Positions 21,985-33,000 of a DNA stretch of 64,000 nucleotides are shown one piece after another. A program made the position numbers and the translations under genes. Origin of the DNA: Zantedeschia hybrid cultivar (lineage: Eukaryota > Streptophyta > Magnoliopsida > Alismatales > Araceae); NCBI GenBank assembly GCA_030544215.1, contig JARZZO010000008.1, positions 15,495,114 through 15,559,113 on the forward strand. Reading direction: 5' to 3'. Position 1 is the first letter of the stretch. Each line of letters begins with the position of its first letter. Below the pieces are notes generated by a model, which did not search any database, was not told the DNA's origin, and saw only the letters and a list, made by a program, of their open reading frames with translations.

Positions 21985-24543
21985 CGAATCCAAGAGGAGC
22001 ACTGATGGATCATACTGGTCTTCCTCTTCTCCTGCACTTCATGGTGTCCCTGCTTAAGATGATATCTGAAAATATTAAAAATAAAAAAGGAAGTTCAGAA
22101 GGCAACTCTTTCCATTTGAGTTGCCGCGCTAGAGGAAGAACCATGCATGATGTACTTTACTGATCGATCATATGCTGTTGTATGTTCTTTTCTCTTTCGC
22201 CATTAATTCATGCTGCAGAACAGTAATCTGTAAAAATGTATAGATGCTGAACCTGTTGTCAACATTCCAGACGAAGTAGCCTATACGTAATGCAAATGGA
22301 TCACGTGGGACACTGGTTTAGCTAGTCACACTGCGCCCGGAAGAGTTCGATGCAAGGTGCGCTGGAAACTAATGCTATAAATCTGGGCACTTTCCTATCC
22401 TTGAGCAGTTCCTGTCTTGCGCGCTCAAGTGGAGATGTTCTGGGAAACACGGGCTATGGAAATAGAATTCTGAACGAGCAAACATACGAACGCCACAAAT
22501 TGTTCCAATCGTACATAATTAATCTTCAGATTGTTTATGTTTGTCAATTTCTTTCAGTTCAATCTTTTTTTATTCTTTGTGTTTTAATTATATATATCTC
22601 GTGTAGATCACTGGGAGCCCTTCAGTCATTTAATCAAACGATTTTTGTGTTGGCATAACCTTTGTTATAATAAATGTATTCCAAAATGTATGTGATAAAG
22701 AGGATGATAAAAAAAAAGAAAAAAAGAGTGATATATATAATAACATTCCCCTTTTACATGCGTAATAATATATGAAATGATTGTCTTAACATGAGTACTA
22801 ACGAATATTCGATTAATCAGCCCCCAACAAGGTTCTCCAGTCAATCTCGATAGAGATTGAGAGGTCCACGGCGCTGTTTTGAGCGACTGTAGAACCTGTT
22901 CAACCTCCCATCCAAGGCTGTAAGTACGTAATCAAACAGAACAATGGGGATACGGTTTTGGGCCTGGCTACTGTTCTCTTACTGGCTAGAAAGTTCAAGA
23001 TCCTCAGGTTCCTCACCCGTCCTTCCCCTGTTCCTAGCATAATCTTTTCAGAATCCAAGCGAAGACGTCCTTCATTAAAGTCGCCATGCTAGTCTGTGTT
23101 GAACTCAGTCCAGTGGTAGTTTACTCAATCATCTATTATGTCAAGATTAATAAACATGGTGTTCCTTGACGCTTGGATCTATCAGCTTCGGACACGATTC
23201 TGACGTCATGCATATAAAAAACCTGCTCGCTTCCACTACGAAATGAGCTTATTTCTCAAGATTCTACATGAATAACTAGCAGGAGGAGGTAATGTCATGT
23301 GTCAAGAAAAGAGGAGTAAAGAGAGCAAGGGATGGACATGGGGTTGAGGGAGAAGAAAGGGGGGTGGGGCTTGGGGGAAGGCGAAGGTTAGATGGGGATG
23401 ATGCGGATCAATGGGCAGCCGAGACTTTAAACTTTGAAAAATAAATGGGCCGTTCGTAACTGTGTGTATATACGCTCCTAATATAGTTGTTTTATGTTTT
23501 TTTAAGTTTTATATTTGTATGTGTATACTGTAAAAATATAGTTGGTTTATATTTTTTTAAAAATAAGTATTATACTTGGACATTTATTATTAATAATTTT
23601 TTATCCACATTTGAAAGTATTTTTATTCTATTAGTTTTTAAATATTATACGATTCATGTAAACACTTTTTAATATTTAATACTTCATGTTGGAGTTTCTT
23701 CTATCTTTTAAAGCTATATAACATGTTCTGATAATTCCTATTAGACTTTTTTTTTTCCCACACATCACATGAGGTTTAGATACATGTATTGTTTTGTGTA
23801 ATGTTTGCTATAATACTCATGTAGATTACAAACTTAGGTGTTGCCGTCCGATCACTTTGATTGGACAGCAGTTCAGTGAGTATTTTTTATTTTTGTTTTA
23901 ATTGCTGAACCAGAGGACCACTTCAGTCTGCGTTCGTACATGTCCACCTTTCAATGTACTCTTGAATCAGATCAGACTTGATTTTGGGCAACCAACTCAA
24001 CACATCCAATTCCGATCAACAACTTAAGAGGTATGGCTGAAGAATTTTATACTATTTCACACAATAAATGCAAAATCTGTGAAAAATATTATATTTTATT
24101 TTTTTATGTTGCTAATTCTTTTGATCATCTGTGATGAGACGGTTAAAAAGTTTCAACAAAAAATCATGCACCCGTGTGATCTGATCCACAACACTTAATA
24201 CGTTGCAACAAGTACTACACATTTTCACAGCAATTCTCTATTGAACTTGTTGCACGACTCCATTCCTAGTTGGAAAACTCCGACTACATTGCCTTCATGG
24301 AATAGGAAACTCCTGTGCAGGCGGACAACTCCAAGGAACGTTGCATCGTGGAGTATAACTTGCATCCTCGAACATAATTTGCTGCAATCGGCGATGCAAT
24401 TCAATGAAAAATACAAGTAATTTTTTAGCTCTGTCTCAATCTAACTTAATATGTTCGTACATCTCAATAACTGATCAAAGGGCGTAAAACATTTTTTAAA
24501 AAAATCAAAAACCGCATAGTAAAAGTTCTCGTAACTGACTCTG
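21985..24543. other. Intergenic DNA, no recognised gene
   Basis: The first about 100 bases after the stop should be 3' UTR; an AAAATAAAAAA string near 22078 is a possible polyadenylation signal. Beyond this the DNA is AT-rich with scattered short frames (22350-22658, 23487-23672, 24225-24416) lacking any domain. Confidence 0.4.
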
Positions 24544-24739
24544 AGGTGTCTTATATGTTTGTACGGACCGATCTCCAATGGAACGATTCGAAAAATTTGA
24601 AAAATTAAAAATCGAGCCTCAATAAACAGTAAAAAAAATCTTTAATGGGCAGAGTCAAATAACAGTTTTTTTTTTATTTTTCAATTTTTTTTTATGTCGT
24701 CCAATCAGAGATTAACTTGTACGGGCGTATAGCACACCT
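24544..24739. mobile_element. Small inverted-repeat transposable element (MITE), copy 1
   Basis: The ends form an imperfect inverted pair: left AGGTGTCTTATATGTTTGTA, right (reverse complement) AGGTGTGCTATACGCCCGTA, continuing into GATCTCCAATGG / AATCTCTGATTGG. Length is 196 bp, interior is A/T-homopolymer rich, and there is no coding capacity. A relative lies at 24913-25092. Target duplication is unclear, so no superfamily is given. Confidence 0.6.
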
Positions 24740-24912
24740 TAAGACCCACCTAAAAATTTTTAAAAATATTTTTTAAAATTTGTCCATTGCACTGTTACTC
24801 TATAGGAATCAGCCCAAAAAGGTGGATCAGGCGCCACAGCTGAATATATGTGTTTACACATGAGCGAAACTCGCTGCACTGCTAAGTGCAATTACGTATC
24901 AGATCTTAGATA

Positions 24913-25092
24913 CCCTACATGTCTATATAGTCTAATCTTCAATTATACAACAAAAAAATGTAAACAATTAAAAACTAAACTCTAATGAACAGTACAAAAT
25001 GTCTCTAATGGGTTGAGCCTAATAAATTTTTTTTTTTAATTTTAAGATCAACCAATCAAAGATTGCACTATACATATACGTGTGGCATGTAG
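24913..25092. mobile_element. Related MITE, copy 2
   Basis: This has the same layout as the copy at 24544-24739: an outer inverted pair (CTACATGTC left, CTACATGCC as right reverse complement), an inner AAAACTAAACTCTAATGAAC section corresponding to AAAATCGAGCCTCAATAAAC of copy 1, and a poly-T run before AACCAATCAAAGATTG. It is more diverged than copy 1. Confidence 0.5.
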
Positions 25093-26140
25093 ATTTTTTT
25101 TTTTTTTTGGGATGTGTGATGCAGTTGCACGCACCTGGCGTGCAGCAAGTAAAACGCCACACACGTCATTTGTATACAGTTATAAATCAGATATTTATTG
25201 TTAAACGTCATGTTTAAATTTTATTTGTAAGTTTGCTGGTAAGTTAATGTATATATATATATATATATATATACATGCATAGTTTAGATATAGATATCGC
25301 ATTTTAACATTTTATGAACATAATATACTTGAAACTGTATCTTAGACATGTTCTGGTAGGGGGATACGTTTAGGTTTCTTTACTAATATACATAAATCCT
25401 CACCATGAACTAGTGTCCCCATCATGGTTAGAAGTAATGTCGATTTTTATCAGAAGTACTTGCTATAATGCCCCAAGATATATTGCACTTCTGAGTTAGG
25501 TTCCTACTTTTTCTCCAAGTTACATTTAGTTCAAGATTGATAAGATTTTAGGTCCCCATTAGACTAATCCTCAGAAGCTAACCAGTTAGTTAATTAGCAC
25601 CCCTACTACCCAAAAAAGATAAGGTTTTAGGTTATATTACGTCTTATACACCTCTTCTTTTAGGAGAAACATGGTTATCCATTCTCTATAGTAGTCAGCA
25701 TTGACTATGCTAATCGTTACAGCTGCATGGTCGAGAGAACCTTCATATGTGTTTGAACGCGTACAAACGTCGCAAAGCCACTGCTCGTTGTGCGACACAT
25801 CCAGGCACCACAGTGCATGGTATACGATGGTTGATGCCAGGATGCTCCTTGCAAAAAAAAAACTTGGCTAAATTAGAGTGCTGTAGTTAACAAGTTCAAT
25901 CACAACGCTCTTGTAAAATCTCCTTAAAAGACCATGCCAACGATCAACTCTATGAACTCTTTTGAGTTCTTGTACACTTTGCTTGGTGTAATTAAACTCA
26001 TCAAGAACACCGAATAGCACTGCAACTTTCACATGTACTGGAATAGTAATCATGTGACTAACATGCGGTTCTGGAGCTTGTCATGTTCGAACATGGTGAA
26101 CTTATCACCATAGCTCGAGATTTCCTTGGGGATTACATGG
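25093..26140. other. AT-rich intergenic DNA with an AT microsatellite
   Basis: A pure (AT)n run lies at about 25250-25273. No coding region is supported; the segment ends at the stop codon of the GH5 gene, so its right part should include that gene's 3' UTR. Confidence 0.4.
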
Positions 26141-28029
26141 TCATACTACGTTCGAAGCGACGAACCTGAACCACTGTGTCTGGGGATTCTTTGAACAGAC
26201 CGGATCCCCCAGACAGAGACACTCCCTTGTCTCCACCTCAGAAGAGTTCCCGGAGCTCCCGTGGAGGCAAAGCTGCGTCCCTCCAGCATCCATGCCGGCA
26301 ATGCGAAACCCAGAGCTCGAGACCAGTGCCCAAGCACTCTGGTTGTCGCTGCATGCCGGGGAAAGCACCACAGGAAGGCCATCTCCGACGACCCTCAGGC
26401 ATAGAGAAGATCCCGTCACCAGGATGGGAGCGCCCTTGCCGCCGTAGCTCCACCTGCTACGGTTGCTGCAGTCACCCAACAGGACGTTGTTGCCGTACTC
26501 GTCAGCCCAGAGACACCGCCCACTCAGTGGGTGGTAAATTATGTGGTACGCCGGAGCTTGAGACCCTGGCTCTGCACCCACGTAACTTTATGGTTCTTAG
26601 CGACATAGAAGTTGCAGCGATCAAATGGAGGGATTATATAAGAAGACAAATTAAAGAAGAGTGAAAAATGGAGACTTGAGTGGATAACTAGAAAACCTGC
26701 CTTGCATCATGTCTTGGATGAGCCGGAACCTCTCCTGGAACCTGGGATTCCGGGGCAGATCCCAATTGGAGTCCAGCACCCCATACGTCTCCACGAACCC
26801 GGGTTGGCCGTTGCGCCAGTAGTAGCTTCCCTGCAGCGCCCACAGCGCCCAATCCAGGTCCCTCTCCGCCGCGACGGCCAGGAAGCAGCTCAGGAACCGG
26901 TTGTCGGCCCGGTTCGTGCCCCTCTGGTCCACCCCGAACTCGCCCACGAACAACGGCCAGCTGCTGCCGTCGCCACCCTTGGTGACGAAGCCAGCCTGGG
27001 CGTCGAACCTCCCAGCGGCGTCGGCACAGACCCGGTCGGGTGACAGGGACTCCCACTGGCGCCTATTGATGAACGCGTACCAGTGCGCCTCCAGCACCAG
27101 CTTGTTGTCGAATCGGGACGCCAGTGGCCGGGCGGCGAGGAATCTGAGGTCCGTGTCGTAGCTGAGGCCGGAGACGACGACGAGCAGGTCCGGGTTCGCC
27201 TGGTGGATCGTCCTCGCCCCGCGCGTGACGTACCTGTACCACACTGCCTCGCTCTGCTTGGGACCGCGCAGCTCGTTGCGCATGCTCATCCCCACCACCT
27301 GCGCCGCGCAGAGCTACACATGAGCAGTTTGCCCCGTTCGATCGAACACACGGACAGCAGGCATGCATATGGGTTTGGAACGGCTCGCAGCCGCGTGCTC
27401 ACCTGGGGGTCCCCCCTGTAGCGCGTGGCCACCGCGTCCAGGCCCCGCAGCCACTCCTCGGGGTCGAAGTAGAGGTCACCGAAGAAGCCGTTACCATCGT
27501 CACTGGCGCAGCACCACTGCGGGCGGCTCACGTGGTTGTCCAGCACCGCCATCAGCCCCACCTCCCCGATTGCCGTCACCACCGCGTCGTAGGCCTCCCT
27601 CACCGTGAGGCCCGACAAGGACGGGTTGTTCGCCTTGACCCCCGCCGCCGCCTCGCGCAGCCCCAGAGCGTTGAGCGACCCCGCCACCGTGAGGTTCTCG
27701 TAGCGCGGCCTGGTGAAGAGGTAGGTGGCCCAGGTGAGCCGGACGCAGTTGAAGCCGAGGGCGGCCACCCGCGCCACTATGCCGCCCAGAGGCTGCTTAT
27801 CCAGCCCCTCCGGCAACACCGCCGGCATGTGAGAAGCCCAATTCACGCAGCGAAGCTTCACGCGCTGGCCCGACACTGCGTCCACCACCCATCTCCCCCT
27901 CGTGGAGAGCGGCAGCGACTCGACCCCGTGGTATAACAACAACAACAACAATAGCAGAACTAGAACAGAAGAACAGAGCTGTGACCCCTTGCTGAAGAGC
28001 AACATCTGGGCTCCTCTCCCTCCTACCAT
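26141..28029 (-). CDS. Secreted glycoside hydrolase family 5 (cellulase-like) protein
   Basis: Three exons (28029-27403, 27298-26701, 26571-26141) join in frame to 551 residues. A signal peptide lies at about 17-38 (a leucine run after SSVLV). The GH5 barrel follows: NWASHMP, GFNCVRLTWATYLF, LDNHVS, then GMSMRNELRG with the expected acid/base Glu (about 218) and PLFVGEFGVD with the expected nucleophile Glu (about 329). Residues after about 410 (HPLSGRCLWADEYGNNVLLGDCSNRSRWSY and later SLCLRV, WFRFV) look like the trefoil-type lectin region found at the end of plant proteins such as At1g13130. The likely role is hydrolysis of a wall beta-glucan or mannan in the apoplast; substrate is unproven. 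The start at 28029 is preferred over an in-frame Met at 28155 because it puts the signal peptide near the N-terminus. Intron 1 is GT-AG; intron 2 needs a GC-AG pair to stay in frame. Confidence 0.87.
26572..26700 (-). other. Intron 2 of the GH5 gene with an inferred GC-AG splice pair
   Basis: The only join I found that keeps both flanking exons in their conserved frames is CAAG|GCAGGT (donor, intron starting at 26700) to TGCAG|AGCC (acceptor, intron ending at 26572). It gives the protein ...DMMQEPGSQAP.... The nearby GT four bases later (26696) would shift the frame of the lectin-like exon. CAAG|GC is a good fit to the known minor GC-donor consensus. Intron 1 (27299-27402) is ordinary GT-AG. 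Confidence 0.65.
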
Positions 28030-28543
28030 CTCATGGATATGGGGCCTTGAAGAGCTCGGCCATGGCTGGCTTTTAATTTTAAGGCATGCCCGCAGGAGTG
28101 GGCTTCGTTCACCTAATCTGCTACGAGGCCATGAATCGGGTCTTGAGGGTTGCAAGTGTTTCCGCTATACCTAAACTTCTAACGAGTCGTTTGAATAGTG
28201 GCACGACATTGGAAACTCCTTTTAACGTCCAGATTCCGCCTTCTCCAGTTTTAGATCCAAGATATCCTCCATTACAACATGGAATCTATATATCCTCAGC
28301 TCCCGTCGTCCTTTGCAGCTGGCACGCGCAGGCGTATGCACTCACAAGGCAACCTCTTCGTGCTCCCACCCACCCTCCTATCTCGAATGGGAGAGGAATC
28401 CATCCAAGCCAGCTCGTAATGGGAACCGGTGGTTCCCAAACGAAGCATCCTCGCCCTGACCTCGTCGCGTGGTGGTGTGTCCGTTGGGACCATCGTGCTT
28501 CCGTTTTGGACTAGCAAGTCGCCTGCTAGTACGTCCAAAATTG
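28030..28543. other. 5' flank of the GH5 gene
   Basis: The upstream region reads leftwards into the GH5 start. An in-frame ATG occurs at 28155 and out-of-frame ATGs occur between. No unambiguous TATA box was found. Confidence 0.35.
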
Positions 28544-28729
28544 AATTGAGATCGACTATTCTATTTATTCTACATCACTTATATTTTACTCATTCTGATT
28601 ATTTTAATTTTTTTTAAAAGTATTCTTTTTCTTTTTTAAGTTTTACTTTCCTCTCACCATAATAATTGAACTAACAAAATAAAGCGAAACACTGATAATA
28701 TAGAAAAAGTGGAATAGACGATCTCAATC
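28544..28729. mobile_element. Small inverted-repeat element (MITE)
   Basis: The left end AATTGAGATCGACTATTC pairs with the reverse complement of the right end, GATTGAGATCGTCTATTC, over about 18 bases. The interior is AT-rich, the total about 190 bp, with no coding capacity. Target duplication was not determined. Confidence 0.5.
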
Positions 28730-30049
28730 TTAAACTACACTTCCTTCAGTGTCTCGGCAACCACTGTGCTTCCATTTCCCACAACTGTGCTCAATCAATA
28801 TATATACAGATTAGGAAGGTTGTGGCCATAGAAGGAAGGAAGACTGTTTAAGGCACAGGGTAAGAGAACCTCGTGTCACCACTTTGACGTTTGCTTTGCG
28901 AAGTTAATGAGAAAGTTTGATTAGAAAATGCAACTTTTGTTTCTGCATGTATCGTTCTTTGAATTTGAAATGAGGGGAAAGAGGAGGAAACAAGGATGGA
29001 TCACTTCAACGCGTTATCTACCGATGAAACGAATCTTTATCGAGCTACAGCAAACTAACTGTGAATGACGAACTGTGAGCCTTTATTCGGAGACCATCAC
29101 CTGATCTGAAACCGGAAGGTTCCAAGAAAATGACACCTAAGGCAAGATGGCGAACATGCTGGCCATCAGTCACCAAACACCAGAAAGAGCTTTTACAAAA
29201 CTCTTAGTTGAACTTATCAAATGGAAAAAAGATCCTCGCAATACACGTTCGGACTGGAATCCAAATTTCGGATCACATGGAGAGAACTTTTTTTGCAATG
29301 TTTGCCTCCCCTCCCCCTCTCAGTATTGCTGTCCAAACATGTATTGAGAGGATCTCCTCTCTCTCAAATGAGGTCAAATGCTAGGTTATCCTCCAACCAC
29401 ACGAACAATTTTTTGCTATTTTTTGCTAGAGTGCAGCCATCATCGCCACGCCATCAGAAGATCCTTTCATGCATTTGGGATCAGCTACATGAATCTCATC
29501 CCCACAATTTATTCGAGGAATACAAGTATGATGATATGCCATATTGATCATAAGTCTTTTTGCTGTAAGAATTGTTTGCTTTTGATTGGAAATGTCAGAT
29601 TGTAGCACGCAAACTTCTGCTCGCCGTGGAGTAATCCTTTTCCAGTATCCTATAATTCCTACCGACAGGCGGAAAGAAGTTTATGCTTCTGTAACAGTTG
29701 ATACAAATCACTTAATCACCGATTTGATCTCTCTTCCAGAAATCAGACAACTGCACAAACTAAATTAACACCAACAGGTAGAGAAGATCCACTGACTCAG
29801 AATAGAAAAGAACAAGCAGGAAAAACAGAAATGGCCAATCACCGCATACATGAAGATTGCCTTAGTGGCTTATTTGGATGAAGTGACCAATAGATGACAA
29901 CGAAACAAAAATTGCAACCCTGCAAACTTAAATGTTACAACTACCTGCCATTTTCTCAGATTTACTGCCAATAACAACAGAGGGCAGAAAATGGCCACGA
30001 TGATGAACAAAGAAACAAGATAGTTACAAACCTGACCATGGTTAGGCTA
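28730..30049. other. Intergenic DNA and 3' UTR of the aspartokinase gene
   Basis: Sequence adjoining 30049 should be the 3' UTR of the aspartokinase/homoserine dehydrogenase gene, read leftwards; an AATAAG near 29863-29870 (minus) is a possible polyadenylation signal. Frames at 29147-29605 on the plus strand show no domain. Confidence 0.4.
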
Positions 30050-33000
30050 CTATGATGGGGCACCAAGGTAAGAAGCTAGCCGCAGCAAATCACTGAAGAT
30101 TCCACCAGCAGTTACTTGGGCACCAGCCCCAGGCCCGCGGACAATCAGTGGTTGCTCCTTGTATCTCACAGTAGTGAATGCAATAATATTATCAGATCCG
30201 GAAAGCTGTGCAAATGGATGGTCCTTCTTGTATCTTCTCAACTCCACTCTGCCCCTCTCATTGACCGCATCCACAACTCCAACATACCTCAGCACCTTAG
30301 GAATTATACCAGTGTCAGTTGCATGAGATGCGAATATACACTACCTAGACACAGCAACAAAGTAAACCGCAATACAAAAGAGCAATGCAGCATGAGATCC
30401 GCACACTGAAGCGAAAGTGTGCGGCCCATCCCGCCAAGGCACTGGGTAATGTCAAACCCCACCACCACCACCACCACACACAGAGACAAAGAGACAACAC
30501 TTACTTCCCCTGCAGCCTCAGCATCATTCCGTTCCTTTGACAACTCTTCATCGAAATTTGGAAGCTGCTGCATAAATTCTTCAGCTGATGCACTTGCCTG
30601 CATGTTGTTTTAAGAAAACAAATAGAACATAACAAAGAGTCAAATTAGAATCAACTTTCACTGTGGGATATTAAGAAATACGCACTCTTAACGGCTCTGG
30701 AACAAGACTTTGGACAGGTATGTCAGAAAGCTCCAACTTCAGACCAGACTCCCTTGCGAGGATTATGACCTGTAACAAGAAAAATCACCATAGAACACTC
30801 TGTTTCTGGTCCATAGGGCAATGGGCGATGAATGCATGCCCGAGGACCAAATAGAATGCAAAGGAGTAACTAGCACTCTTTTCAGCATATTCACCTTTCT
30901 GGCAACATCAGTGCCGGAGAGATCATCTCTTGGATCAGGCTCAGTGTAACCAGCTTGCTTTGCTTCAGCCACTACATCACTGAAAGCTCGCATTCCTACA
31001 AAGTTGTTGAAGATATAACTCAAGGTTCCACTGTGCCAGAAAACAGCAACAATCAGAAACACCATGGGGAAGTAGTGACATGCATCGGCAGGGTCAATTC
31101 TGAGATCAATCTGTCAAACTATTCAATGTTATTTCTTAACATCAAGATGTTTAAATATCTTCTGATAATGATAATATTCCATGTTATTAAATGGAGTATG
31201 CAAATTACTATTAGTGTTGTGTGTGTATATATGTACACATGCATGTATGCGCGTGTGCGCGCGCACATGCGTGCAACTATGTATGCAAGTACGCAACTAA
31301 GTATGCAAGCATGTATGCATGTAACTGTATATATTTATGTATAACCTGAAAATCCCCTCAATCTTCAGAATTTTATCTCCAGTTTCAAGGAGACCTCGCA
31401 AAGTGCTGATGATTGGGAGACCAGCTCCAACAGTTGCCTCATAAAAATAATGAGTGTAAGACCGTCGTTGGAGCATCCGCAACTTTAGATACTGAATTTG
31501 GAGAATGCTCATTAGTAGAAAGCACACAAGAAAATTCTGAAAGGACATTTGTGATAACAATAACAAATCAACTCAGAAGCACCTGCACCCTCAAGATGAA
31601 ATTTGTGCCTAAAAAAATACCTAAAGAAGCAGTAGATATATCACCTTGTTGGGAGGAAGGCAGATAAGTTTGTTTTCTAGTTTATTTACCTTGAATATGT
31701 GCATGTTGATGGGCTATTCTTTTTTTAGTGTGTATCCCCGCGCCAAGGTATCATCCACTTTGGCTCCCACAGGCCTCATGTTTTGTCCTTTTCTGGGGAA
31801 ATGGACCTCAACAATGATGGGTGACAGACCCCCCCCCTGCCTGATAAGCGCGACCAATGTGGGACAAAACATAGCTCAATTCAACTCATTTCTTCATGAC
31901 CATCCCTAGGCCGATGGATACCCAAAAAACATGGTTATGAGGAAGTGATCTCCAATACTTAAAATGGCCCCAAATAGACCACTCAGCTTGGGAAATGTTT
32001 ATTTGTCAATTATTAGAATGGTTTCAAATGGATACGATTTGCTTCCCACTGTTGGAGGCATACGCAGCACATGAGGAGCACCACTGAAGCACACAACAGT
32101 TTTCTGGACTTTTCATGAATATTAAAATGAGAAGACCTGATGAGTTTGTGCCATCAAAGCCAAATATATGACACAGTATTCATGTGAGCTTTCAACATAC
32201 TCTTCCAAACTTCCTTCTTATGTGACCTTCCCCATAGTTGCTTCCCACATCCACTTTCCATTTGCCATTTGGATTGATTCATTATGATGGACAAAGTTTT
32301 ATATGTAGAGAACTTCCAATATTGTGTGAATTCAAACAAAAAGAAGGGTAAGAGATTGAACGCAAAATTATTCATGCACTAACACAGGATGGACAAAGTG
32401 AAAGGCCGCTTCTAGCATTCATTGTGGAAGAAGAGTGCCAGCTGGGCTTCAAGGAAAAGTTTATAATTAGATGCCTGTAATGTGGGTTCTGTCAGATATT
32501 GCAAAATAACAATCTGTAAGAATGAGATGGGAGTTATTTAGCTGGGTGTAAAGTGGACAAGTAGGACTTAGAACTTAAAATCAGGACATCAACAGATGTG
32601 TAAGCTTAGAATCTATACAAGGCAGGATGAGAAAATCCGATAAGGTGATTTGCACATAGCAGTGTAGAAAGGACATACCCTGACTTAAAAAGGGAAACAA
32701 AACATGCCACAAGGGCAGTGAAAAGAGAAGGAAACTAAAAAACTGGATAAAAGTGATTGTTCTTGCTGATCTCAACCCACGTTGACTACATTAGCTTGCT
32801 TACTACCCTCATGTCCCTGTTGATTTTCCACTTACTACCCTCGTGTTACTGTTGCTTTTCCTCTCATAACCTGGAGCACAGAGTCATTTGTGCATGTGTT
32901 ACTAGACTAGTTATCCCTTTATGCTAAAATTCTTCTAGCTTCCAAAACACACTCCCTGCATTTGCATCACCCATGCAGCTCCGGTGATGTCAGCTGGACA

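Noticed and set aside
26690..26697. A GT donor at 26696 for GH5 intron 2
   Set aside because: Joining there to the only fitting acceptor changes the reading frame of the final exon, losing the conserved lectin-like region.
28030..28155. An upstream in-frame start for the GH5 protein at 28155
   Set aside because: It would place 42 charged and Pro-rich residues before the signal peptide. The Met at 28029 gives a normal secreted N-terminus.
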